Positions 26,118-33,857 of a stretch of DNA of 64,000 nt are shown piece by piece. The DNA comes from an uncultured Chloroflexus sp. (lineage in GTDB: Bacteria; Chloroflexota; Chloroflexia; Chloroflexales; Chloroflexaceae), in NCBI RefSeq assembly GCF_937951745.1, contig NZ_CALFBQ010000003.1, forward strand, positions 1-64,000, given 5' to 3'. The notes beneath the pieces were generated by a model. The model ran no database searches and was not told where the DNA came from. It saw only the letters and a list, made by a program, of their open reading frames with translations. Numbering within the stretch: position 1 is the stretch's first letter; each line of letters opens with the position of its first letter. A program made the position numbers and the translations under genes.

Positions 26118-27506
26118 TTACTTAAGTAGATTGATCGCCGCTTGCAATTGGGGATCTTCTTCCGGCGGGAAACGCCACCATTCCGCTTCAATCAGCACAT
26201 CAGGTATGATGCCGATGCCCTCGATCAGCGTGCCATCGGGTAGTTGATAAGCGACTTCGGCCAGTAGCAAACGTGATCCATCGCTAAAATCGTACCCGTA
26301 GAGATTTTCGGTATTGCCCGCCGACGGTACGCCGACAATGGTGGCTTGGCGCAACACTCGCATTCCGGCTGCGAACATCTCAGCGGCGCTCGCCGTCTCG
26401 TTACTGACGAGCACCACCACCGGGATGTTGGTGAGACCGGGGATCGCGCGTCCGCGCGGAATCCGCTGCTCTTCCCGATCGCGCCGCCCAACCGATGCGC
26501 CGATGCTGCCGCCGTCGTGGAAGAGAGCGATAATGTTGCGCATCACGTGAATATAACCGCCGCTGTTGTCGCGCACATCGATAATCATCCCGCGCACCGG
26601 CGCGCCAGCCAGCAGGTTGGTGAGTGCGTCACGGGCTTGCACGTCGGCGTTATCGACATAAAAACTAGGAATGGTGAGCAAGCCAATGTCGCCGGTCAAC
26701 CGCTCGGCAGTTACCCGATTGAAGATGGCGATATCGATCACTGCCCGCATCACCTCAACCTCCCGCAGCGGTTCGTCGCCGCGCTTGATCGTCAGTCGCA
26801 CCGTGGTGCCGGGGATGCCGCGCACCGCGCCAATCGCGCCGGCAGGGCCAAACGCATTGGGGTCATTAAACGGAATGCCATTTACCGCTACAATTAGGTC
26901 ACGCGGACGCAACCCGACCTGATCGGCTGGCCCGCCGGCAACGACGCGCGTGATCAAACCGCCTTCATCAATTGTGCGCACACTCACACCAATGCCGCCA
27001 TACTGCAATTGGCCACGCGCTTCGGCGATCTGAGCCGCCACTTCCTGCGGTGATTCGTATCGCGAATGGTCGTCGCCAAGCTGCGCGATCATATCGCGCA
27101 TCATCGCGTAAAATTCCTCGGGTGTTGTTGCTGCCTCAACCTTAGGTTGCAGTTCGGCGCGTACTGCCTGCCAATCGAGGCCGTTATAATCTTCGTACAA
27201 ATAATTGTCGCGCACCGTCTCCCATACTTGCTGGAAAATTTGTAGGCGCTGATCCCGGCTGAGCGGGGCTAGCGTCGGGGTTGGCGCGATGGTTGCTACC
27301 GGTGGCGCTGGCGTCGGCGAAAGATTCAGTCCGCTTGTTGCGCCGCCAGCCGGTGCAGGGGTTTCAGCCGGCAATGGGATTCGGGTAGCTGGCGCAGCGG
27401 GCCGGCTGTAGCTGGTGGTCGTTGGCTCGGGTTCGCTGCGCACGAATGTGCAGCCAGTAATTACTAGCGTGGTCAGGAACAGCAGAATGATTCGTAGGCG
27501 ATGCAT
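26118..27506 (-). CDS. S41-family peptidase, PDZ-containing lipoprotein
   Basis: A 462-aa processing-protease-like protein. It has a lipoprotein signal with lipobox VITGC (Cys19) and a Pro/Thr-rich linker (27-90). A PDZ domain follows (about 170-240, with GGIGVSVRTIDEGGLITRV), then the S41 core with MIIDVRDNSGGY and SNETASAAEMFAAG, where the catalytic Ser lies. The usual GKG Lys motif of CtpA is replaced by PSAGNTE, so the catalytic dyad differs from CtpA. It is expected on the outer face of the membrane. Confidence 0.82.
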   Translation of the reverse strand: MHRLRIILLFLTTLVITGCTFVRSEPEPTTTSYSRPAAPATRIPLPAETPAPAGGATSGLNLSPTPAPPVATIAPTPTLAPLSRDQRLQIFQQVWETVRDNYLYEDYNGLDWQAVRAELQPKVEAATTPEEFYAMMRDMIAQLGDDHSRYESPQEVAAQIAEARGQLQYGGIGVSVRTIDEGGLITRVVAGGPADQVGLRPRDLIVAVNGIPFNDPNAFGPAGAIGAVRGIPGTTVRLTIKRGDEPLREVEVMRAVIDIAIFNRVTAERLTGDIGLLTIPSFYVDNADVQARDALTNLLAGAPVRGMIIDVRDNSGGYIHVMRNIIALFHDGGSIGASVGRRDREEQRIPRGRAIPGLTNIPVVVLVSNETASAAEMFAAGMRVLRQATIVGVPSAGNTENLYGYDFSDGSRLLLAEVAYQLPDGTLIEGIGIIPDVLIEAEWWRFPPEEDPQLQAAINLLK

Positions 27507-27637
27507 AACTTTTATAACTATAGATGCCCTTGGTTCGGAGCAAGTTGCTGCTCAACTGTATGATACCATTAGCGTTATGCCTGCGCGGTGAGAGCTTGCT
27601 TAGGAAGGTGGCGCTGGCATGAGACGCGAGAGACCGT

Positions 27638-28774
27638 ATGTTGCCAGATATTCAATTCGTGCAACGACCGGGGATGATCGAATTCGGCTGGGGCCATCTT
27701 GCCGCTGAGCTGTTGCCACGCGCCGAAGTGTTGCGCGCCGCAACGTGGACTTTGACCAACGATGCGCCGGCAGCGTTGACCTATGGCTACGCTCAAGGGC
27801 CGGGCCGGTTGCTGGCCCTGCTGGCCGAGCGCTTTGCTGTGCCCGAAACCGAGCTGATGATTACCGGCGGCACCTCACAGGCGCTCGATATGCTCTGCAA
27901 GCAATTCACCAAACCGGGTGACGTGGTGCTAGTCGAAGCGCCCACCTACCATCTGGCCTTGCGGATCTTTCGTGACCACGGTCTCCGTTGTGTGACGGTA
28001 CCGGGTGATCAGCAGGGGTTGCACGTGACCGCAGTGACGGCGCTCGTCAAGCTCTTGCGTAGCCGGGGCGAACGGATCGCTTTTCTCTATCTGGTTCCGA
28101 CCTACAACAATCCTAGCGGCGTCACCTTGCATGCTAAGCGGCGGGCTGAATTGGCCCGCTTGGCGACGGCGTTAGAATTGACTGTGATCGAAGATGAAGC
28201 ATACGCCGAGTTATGGTACGACGCGCCGCCGCCGCCGCCGATTGCGAGCTTCGCCCCCGGCGGTCCGCTCATCCGGCTGGGCAGCTTTGCCAAAGTGTTG
28301 GCTCCCGGTCTCCGGTTAGGCTGGATGCAAGCGCCGGCAGCCGCGATTCAACGCTGCACCCAAGCGGGTATGCTCGACAGTGGCGGCGGAGTCAACCATT
28401 TCACGGCCCACGTGGTATTGGCTCTCTTGCAAGCCGGCGATTTTGAGCCGCATCTGCTACATTTGCGGGCTGCACTACAGGTGCGCCGCAATTCGCTCTT
28501 GGCTGCGCTGGCCCGCTCGATGCCGGCTGGCGTCACATGGCGTCCGCCGCTAGGTGGTTTTTTTGTCTGGATGCGCGCGCCGGCACCGATTGATACCACA
28601 GCACTGCTGTGCCAAGCCGAAGCGGCGGGTGTTTCCTACGTTCCCGGTGAACGGTTTTATGCCAATGGCGGCGGGCGTAACGAGCTACGGTTAGCATTCT
28701 CGATGTTGCCGGAAGCTGATATGGTTGAAGGCGCGCGCCGCTTGGGTCAGGTGTTGAAGCGAGCGATCGGTTAG
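27638..28774 (+). CDS. PLP-dependent aminotransferase, class I/II (MocR-type fold)
   Basis: A 378-aa aminotransferase of the 2-aminoadipate/valine-pyruvate type. PLP motifs include GGTSQALDMLCKQF, PTYNNPSGVTL (Asn contact), VIEDEAYAELWY (Asp) and GSFAKVLAPGLRLGW with the Schiff-base Lys. It lacks an N-terminal GntR domain, unlike MocR regulators, so it is likely a free-standing enzyme. The amino-acid substrate cannot be told. A hypothetical leader of about 25 nt precedes ATG 27638. Confidence 0.85.
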   Translation: MLPDIQFVQRPGMIEFGWGHLAAELLPRAEVLRAATWTLTNDAPAALTYGYAQGPGRLLALLAERFAVPETELMITGGTSQALDMLCKQFTKPGDVVLVEAPTYHLALRIFRDHGLRCVTVPGDQQGLHVTAVTALVKLLRSRGERIAFLYLVPTYNNPSGVTLHAKRRAELARLATALELTVIEDEAYAELWYDAPPPPPIASFAPGGPLIRLGSFAKVLAPGLRLGWMQAPAAAIQRCTQAGMLDSGGGVNHFTAHVVLALLQAGDFEPHLLHLRAALQVRRNSLLAALARSMPAGVTWRPPLGGFFVWMRAPAPIDTTALLCQAEAAGVSYVPGERFYANGGGRNELRLAFSMLPEADMVEGARRLGQVLKRAIG

Positions 28775-28866
28775 CGTAAGCCCGCCGGCCCGCCAAAAGA
28801 ATTGGGCCGCGGGCCGCCAGCCCACCAGCAACAGTTGTCGCGCTGCCAGACCGTTTGGAATAACGC

Positions 28867-29796
28867 ATGCCTCCCATCTCTGTTTCGCTTTTACTAACTA
28901 GCAATGATACTGGCCGTCCGCTCGGCGACATCGCCGCCGAACGCTTGGGAGACGCTGGCCGGCAAGCTGCTGCTCGGGGTGGTCTGTGGTTGTGCCGGCG
29001 TCGGGTTACGCCTGACACGCCCGCAGTAACCGGCGAGACGCTGATAGTGCGGCTGCCACCGGTTGGTGGCTACTGCGATGCGCCAGTAACGTTTGCTCAT
29101 ATCATCTACGAAGACGATGATTTGTTGGTGATCAACAAACCGCCCGCCTGCTACGTCGGTGATACGCCATGGGATGCGCAGGGTAGTGTGTTGGCGGTCT
29201 TGACGCGGTTGCTCGCCGCGCGCGATGGCCAAGCGCCAAATCTCCATCTTGCCCACCAACTCGACTTCGGCACCTCAGGGATTCTCGTGCTCAGCAAGCA
29301 TCCCCGCGCCAATGCGCCGCTCCATACCGCGTTCAACCGTGGGCAGGTGCAGAAACGATATTTAGCTGTCTGTACTGGATATATGCCGGTTGAGACAGAA
29401 CTCGTGACCGGCCATGGCCGCGCTGCCGGTGGGCGCTGGCGCCTCTACGATCAGTCAGAGATCGGGCGAGTGTTGCCTAACGGCCAACGCGTCAAATTGG
29501 CGCATACCCGCTTCATGCTGCGCCGTCAATTCGCCCAAGCCGCCCTTGTATGGGCCATTCCTTTGACCGGGCGCACTCATCAAATTCGCCTCCACCTCGC
29601 AGCGTTGGGCTGCCCAATCCTCGGCGATGAACGCTATGGCGGGCCAACGGTGGTTGCCGGTCTGCAGCTAACTCATTCGCTCCTTCACGCTGCCGAACTC
29701 AGCTTGCCGCATCCGCGTGATGGCAGGCTGCTGCATCTCTTCTGCCCGCCGCCGCCAGTGTTTGTGACATCTGTTTCCCATCTCGCCGGCGGCTAG
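28867..29796 (+). CDS. RluA-family RNA pseudouridine synthase
   Basis: A 309-aa protein that isomerises uridine in rRNA or tRNA. It has an S4-like N-terminal region, the conserved core DDLLVINKPPA, and the catalytic motif HQLDFGTSGILVLSK (the Asp is kept). The GRTHQIRLHLAALGCPILGDERYGG C-terminal signature is intact. The HQLDF variant replaces the usual HRLDR; it also occurs in some eukaryotic-type RluA members. It is a single gene. Confidence 0.87.
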   Translation: MPPISVSLLLTSNDTGRPLGDIAAERLGDAGRQAAARGGLWLCRRRVTPDTPAVTGETLIVRLPPVGGYCDAPVTFAHIIYEDDDLLVINKPPACYVGDTPWDAQGSVLAVLTRLLAARDGQAPNLHLAHQLDFGTSGILVLSKHPRANAPLHTAFNRGQVQKRYLAVCTGYMPVETELVTGHGRAAGGRWRLYDQSEIGRVLPNGQRVKLAHTRFMLRRQFAQAALVWAIPLTGRTHQIRLHLAALGCPILGDERYGGPTVVAGLQLTHSLLHAAELSLPHPRDGRLLHLFCPPPPVFVTSVSHLAGG

Positions 29797-29881
29797 GTGC
29801 GCGGCGCTGTGCTACAATGTCCGCAATATCTTAGCATCGTCGCTATGCACCTAGCATCGCTGTTGTTCTCTGAATTCACCA

Positions 29882-31420
29882 ATGCTTACCGAAGAACATC
29901 AACCTGATCTCACCGGTGCAATTCAAGCAGTTATCGCTGCGCTACAGCGTCAAGCGCGCAACGACGGCGAATTGCGCCACCATCTGCGTGTGCTTGGCGC
30001 TGCGTTGCTGAGCATTGCCGGCGATAGTGATGATGCCGATACCAATGCGCTGGTAGAAATCATTGTTAATGGCGAGCGCAGCGGATCGTCTGAGTTGCAA
30101 ACGGAAGATGTCGCTGATGGTAGGGCAACGGCTGATGCGAACGTACCGGTGCTGCCGCCGGCAACGGATGATGATCTAAAGCTTTTAGCCGCTCATTTCG
30201 CCGGCCAACTTGATGTAACCGATCAACCGGTTTCTGCATTGCCGAGTACGCCGTCCGATCAAGGCGGAGCGATCCAACTTGCCGAATTGAGCGATTGTTT
30301 TCAAGCCAAAGTTATGCATATTCGACAGTCATTAGGCTCATTAGGCAAGAATCCGCTCGGATCATCACCTTGCACGCAATGGATCGACGCTAAACTCAAG
30401 CAATCGGCTCAATCTCAGCAGGATGATTGGGAAGTACTAGCCGGTTCATGCGAAGTGGCGGCGCTAGTGGCCGATGCCTTGAGCGAGATGGTGAATAACG
30501 CCGCGCTCAAGAAGCACTTACCGGAAGGTTTGTTGCTTGCTGCTGAGGCCCAATCTGCGGTTGCCGCCGCCGTGCAGCGGTTGCACAAGAAGCCTGATCC
30601 AGCCCAAGAGCGTTTCTTTCGGTGGCTGCGGCAACGAACCGAAGCCGAGCAGGTGTATCTGCCGCGCTATATGCGGCGAGGAGACACGGCTGACCCGAAT
30701 CAGTGGCAAGAACGACTGGTACGGGTGCAAGCGTGGCGGGAAACGCTTGAGAGAGAGATCTATCGTCGCCGCCACGAGCGTAAATTGTTCGGCAAACTGC
30801 GCTACCAACTAAGCCAAGTGGATAGTGGGGCGGCTGATCAATGGCCGCGTGCGCTGCAAACCATCAGCGCGCTAATCGATCTTGGTGTGCCGCCGAGCCA
30901 CCGTATGCTGCGCCAGTTGCTGTGGCCGTTCCGTGATCAACTGAATGTTGCCAGCGCCGAAGCGCGGCAGTTGGCATGGGTTGCGCGTGAATTAGCCCGT
31001 GCAGCAACCTCGCCAGTAGATGCTGAACCATTATCTCCCGGCGACCGCGACGAAAAGCTGGTCGAGCAAGTGGCCGATCTGCTGCGCAATACGAGCGTCG
31101 TTTTAATCGGCGGCGATGAACGTCCACTCGTGCGGCAAACAATCGAAGAAGCCTTTGACCTGCGCGAGTTGATCTGGTGCGATACGCGCCCGCATCGTAG
31201 CCATCTCGTTGTTGAGCCATTCATTGCACGCGCAGAAGTGTCGGTGGTGCTCTTGGCAATCCGATGGGCAAGCCACGGCTTAGGCGCAGTGCGAGAGTTC
31301 TGTGAACGCTACAATAAACCGTTGGTGCGGTTGCCGGCTGGCTATAGCATCAATCAGATTGCGCACCACATTTGGGAACAGGCGAGTGAGCGGTTAAGCG
31401 TATTGCCGAAGAGCAGTTAA
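29882..31420 (+). CDS. Large DUF2325-type protein, function unknown
   Basis: A 512-aa soluble protein. The first ~140 residues are acidic and low in complexity. The middle (140-400) is helical and basic (RRRHERKLFGKLRYQL). The C-terminal 100 residues match DUF2325: VVLIGGDERPLVRQTIEEAF, then LLAIRWASHGLGAVREF, then KPLVRLPAG. Proteins with this domain are often linked to stress or dinucleotide sensing, but no function is established. An extended -10 (TGCTACAAT, 29810-29818) lies upstream. Confidence 0.6.
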   Translation: MLTEEHQPDLTGAIQAVIAALQRQARNDGELRHHLRVLGAALLSIAGDSDDADTNALVEIIVNGERSGSSELQTEDVADGRATADANVPVLPPATDDDLKLLAAHFAGQLDVTDQPVSALPSTPSDQGGAIQLAELSDCFQAKVMHIRQSLGSLGKNPLGSSPCTQWIDAKLKQSAQSQQDDWEVLAGSCEVAALVADALSEMVNNAALKKHLPEGLLLAAEAQSAVAAAVQRLHKKPDPAQERFFRWLRQRTEAEQVYLPRYMRRGDTADPNQWQERLVRVQAWRETLEREIYRRRHERKLFGKLRYQLSQVDSGAADQWPRALQTISALIDLGVPPSHRMLRQLLWPFRDQLNVASAEARQLAWVARELARAATSPVDAEPLSPGDRDEKLVEQVADLLRNTSVVLIGGDERPLVRQTIEEAFDLRELIWCDTRPHRSHLVVEPFIARAEVSVVLLAIRWASHGLGAVREFCERYNKPLVRLPAGYSINQIAHHIWEQASERLSVLPKSS

Positions 31421-31800
31421 CCCACCCGTGGCGAGTGCCGCACCCGTCCGGCTAACATCCCTCCCACGGCGCCAAAGGTGCAGCCAATCACTTGCCCTAG
31501 CAACAACAATGGCGGTACAGTGATCCCAACGTTAGCGAGGGCTGCGACGAGAATCCCGACTACTCCCACCAGCAAGCCATGCATCGCATAGGAGTTATCG
31601 GCCAGCCACCCGGCGACAAACCCGCCTACGCCAGTCAAACTAGCGCCGATCAAGATCAGAAGTATATGGATTGGATTGGATAGCGATGGAGCGGTGAACA
31701 CCGCACTTTGCCCGGTGGCCAAGATGACCACCTGCAACAGAATCGTAAACGCGAAATCGGCCATAAAACCAGAAATTACTGCCGTCCAACGAATATTCAC
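31417..31800 (-). CDS. Small four-span membrane protein (TIGR04086/YrzE-like)
   Basis: A 127-aa membrane protein with four hydrophobic spans and Gly-rich turns (GASLTGVGGFVAGW and GQVIGCTFGAVGGMLAG), similar in layout to the TIGR04086 family. I choose GTG 31800 because AAGGAAAG lies ahead; the longer open frame covers the gap and has no similarity. It overlaps the convergent DUF2325 gene by 4 bp. Confidence 0.5.
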   Translation of the reverse strand: MNIRWTAVISGFMADFAFTILLQVVILATGQSAVFTAPSLSNPIHILLILIGASLTGVGGFVAGWLADNSYAMHGLLVGVVGILVAALANVGITVPPLLLLGQVIGCTFGAVGGMLAGRVRHSPRVG

Positions 31801-31942
31801 GGCTTTCCTTCGAGGATGATAACGCCAAAGCGCGAAAGATTGCCAATGGTACGCGCTTCCATTGGCGAGCATGCCAGCGCCAATATCGTAACACACTCCG
31901 CTTCGCGCCATTGCATTCGCAGGTTGCGTTAGCTTCCTCGCG

Positions 31943-32200
31943 TCAACTTGCCATTCGCCAGACGAAGAGAAAAACGAGCAGTGAGATCTGCAAGGCATGA
32001 GCAACATCATACCGCGCCGCGCTCCAGAATTCCTCTTGGCCCAGCCACCACCAGATCCGGTTGAGACCGGAGCGTACCCGGATATCGCTGTCCCATCGTT
32101 GGAGATGAGAGACGCGAGCTAAGCGTAACAACCGGCGAAGACTATTGGCGAGCGTAACCATCCACGCTCCCGCAACCAGTAGTTGCAGTAGCACCTCCAT
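31943..32200 (-). CDS. Small membrane protein, 85 aa
   Basis: An unrecognised short protein: an N-terminal hydrophobic span (VLLQLLVAGAWMVTLANSL), a basic middle (RRLLRLARVSHLQRW), a Trp-rich stretch and a C-terminal span. ATG 32200 follows AAAGGAG with 8-nt spacing. It is probably co-transcribed with the 127-aa membrane protein downstream. Confidence 0.45.
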   Translation of the reverse strand: MEVLLQLLVAGAWMVTLANSLRRLLRLARVSHLQRWDSDIRVRSGLNRIWWWLGQEEFWSAARYDVAHALQISLLVFLFVWRMAS

Positions 32201-32596
32201 GCAATACACTCCTTTGATGTGGTGTTGTGGTTTGCGTCAGTGGGCGCCGGCGCTGGCGCGGAGTGATGACAAGATCACTCTTTGTACATAGTATGCACTG
32301 ATTTTGTCCAAAAGCGCAAGGGGGAAGGGCGAAGAATTTCCCGGTTGGGTGGTGAAGGTTATCTTAAGGGGGCAATGTTCCCATTGTCATTGCGACGCAG
32401 CGAAGTAATCCCCGCTCACGCGGGAGCGATCCGCTCCGGCATACGTTCCGCTGAAGGGGAGATTGCTGCGGTCGGGCACCACCTAGCGCTACTGGGGAGC
32501 GCCGCTCCCTCGCCATGAGATGGGCGGCGGCCCCCGCCCAATAACGCGAACTTGCGGCAGTGAAACTGCCGCAATCCCTATCATCACATCGCTTGG
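32201..32596. other. Gene-free region with a dispersed hairpin
   Basis: The only clear structure is the third copy of the GCGGCAGT palindrome at 32552-32574. The rest is low-information GC-rich sequence with CCCGCTCACGCGGGAG (32410-32425) forming another small hairpin. The open frames here have no ribosome site or similarity. Confidence 0.45.
32552..32574. repeat. Dispersed hairpin, copy 3
   Basis: Perfect 10-bp arms TTGCGGCAGT / ACTGCCGCAA around loop GAA. It shares the core and loop length with the copies at 37-57 and 154-178. Confidence 0.6.
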
Positions 32597-32902
32597 CTAG
32601 TCGTCGTCATCTCCGGCGATCCGGCGCATCCGGGCTACAATGGCTGTCGCTCCCACTAAAGCCAGCATCGAACTGCACATGACTAGCATCAGCCACGTCG
32701 CATAACGACCAAGCAGTGCGCTGATCGGCGATTCCTCCAGATCTTGCGCGGTACGTGGTGTGATAGCGTTGGTTGTGATGGTGAGCGTGGGGGTTGGCGT
32801 GGCAGAGGCGCTCACGGCTACACTGGCCGGTGGCGCAGCGAGCGCGATCGTGGCGAGGATGGTTACGAGCAGGACACGGCTCAGGAATGTTCGGTTGTGC
32901 AT
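32597..32902 (-). CDS. Small secreted/membrane protein downstream of LolD-type ATPase
   Basis: A 101-aa protein with an N-terminal signal or anchor (VLLVTILATIALAAPPASVA), a Thr/Pro linker (ATPTPTLTITTNA), a C-terminal span (about 65-90) and an acidic tail. I do not recognise a family. It starts at ATG 32902, with GGAG nine nt upstream, 58 bp after the ABC ATPase gene on the same strand. Confidence 0.5.
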   Translation of the reverse strand: MHNRTFLSRVLLVTILATIALAAPPASVAVSASATPTPTLTITTNAITPRTAQDLEESPISALLGRYATWLMLVMCSSMLALVGATAIVARMRRIAGDDDD

Positions 32903-32960
32903 ACAGGCGTCTCCGTGACGGCGGCTCACCCAGCGTTATCATAACAAATCTGCCGTCCGG

Positions 32961-33686
32961 TCACGCAATGGTCGTTTCCCGCTGCCACGCCATCGTCCGG
33001 TTCTTGACCGGCTGGTCGTCGGCGATCTGGCCGTCGCGCACACTGATGATCCGCTCGGCGTGTTGGGCGACGTCGTGTTCGTGCGTCACCAAAATGACAG
33101 TGATGCCCTGCTCGGCATTCAGTCGCTGAAAAATGCCCATAATCTCGGCCCCCGTGCGGCTGTCGAGCGCGCCGGTCGGCTCGTCGGCCATAATAATCCG
33201 CGGCTCGTTGACGAGGGCGCGGGCGATTGCTACCCGCTGCTGTTGCCCGCCCGACAACTCGTTGGGCCGGTGGTGCAGCCGGTCGCCCATCCCGACAGCC
33301 TCTAACGCCATCCGCGCCCGCTCTTGCCGATCGGGCCGGCCCTTCCCGTACAGCATCGGCAACTCGACGTTGCGCAACGCTGTTGTGCGCTGGAGCAGCA
33401 TATATTGCTGGAAGACGAAGCCAATCTTCTCGTTGCGGATGATCGCTAACTCGTCGTCGGTCAGATCGCCGACGTTGACGCCATCGAGCAGGTATTCGCC
33501 TGAAGTGGGCCGGTCGAGACAGCCGATTATGTTCATCAGCGTGCTTTTGCCGCTGCCCGATGGCCCCATGATCGCAACCATCTCGCCTTGGTTGATCGTG
33601 AGCGAGACTCCGCGCAAGGCATGCACTTCGGTTTCACCCATGACGTAGATTTTGGTGATATTGTTCAATTGAATCAGCGGGGTCAT
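32961..33686 (-). CDS. ABC transporter ATP-binding protein, LolD/MacB family
   Basis: A 241-aa ATPase with Walker [10 protein letters not shown]-loop FQQYMLLQ, signature LSGGQQQR and Walker B RIIMADEP. The extended N-terminal loop [12 protein letters not shown] is typical of LolD/MacB ATPases that drive mechanotransmission exporters. The partner FtsX-like permease is not in the window; only a 101-aa membrane protein follows. The start at ATG 33686 has GAGG upstream. Confidence 0.85.
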   Translation of the reverse strand: MTPLIQLNNITKIYVMGETEVHALRGVSLTINQGEMVAIMGPSGSGKSTLMNIIGCLDRPTSGEYLLDGVNVGDLTDDELAIIRNEKIGFVFQQYMLLQRTTALRNVELPMLYGKGRPDRQERARMALEAVGMGDRLHHRPNELSGGQQQRVAIARALVNEPRIIMADEPTGALDSRTGAEIMGIFQRLNAEQGITVILVTHEHDVAQHAERIISVRDGQIADDQPVKNRTMAWQRETTIA

Positions 33687-33803
33687 AACATTCCTCGCCA
33701 CAATGGTTGATGATGTCTGGCGCGCGGCTGTGCGCGGCTGTCATGATTCGCATTGTACTCGATCTTATCCCTCCCGCGCCTGACATCGCTGTGCCGGAAA
33801 GAC

Positions 33804-33812
33804 TGGTATAAT
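33804..33812 (+). promoter_or_regulatory. Extended -10 promoter of valS
   Basis: TGGTATAAT is a TGn plus a perfect -10 box, 45 nt before the valS start; no good -35 lies at 17 bp, which suits an extended -10 promoter. No T-box leader is visible. Confidence 0.5.
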
Positions 33813-33857
33813 AGTTTCTAATGTGACGGTATTCTAGCGCTAATTGTTGAGGCATCT

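Noticed and set aside
28867-29796. RluA-family protein as inactive because of HQLDF
   Set aside because: The catalytic Asp is kept and HQLDF is a known natural variant in this family.
32282-32518. 78-codon plus-strand open frame in the spacer
   Set aside because: No ribosome site, low-information sequence overlapping repeats.
33804-33857. T-box leader of valS
   Set aside because: Only about 45 nt separate promoter and start, far too short for a T-box riboswitch.
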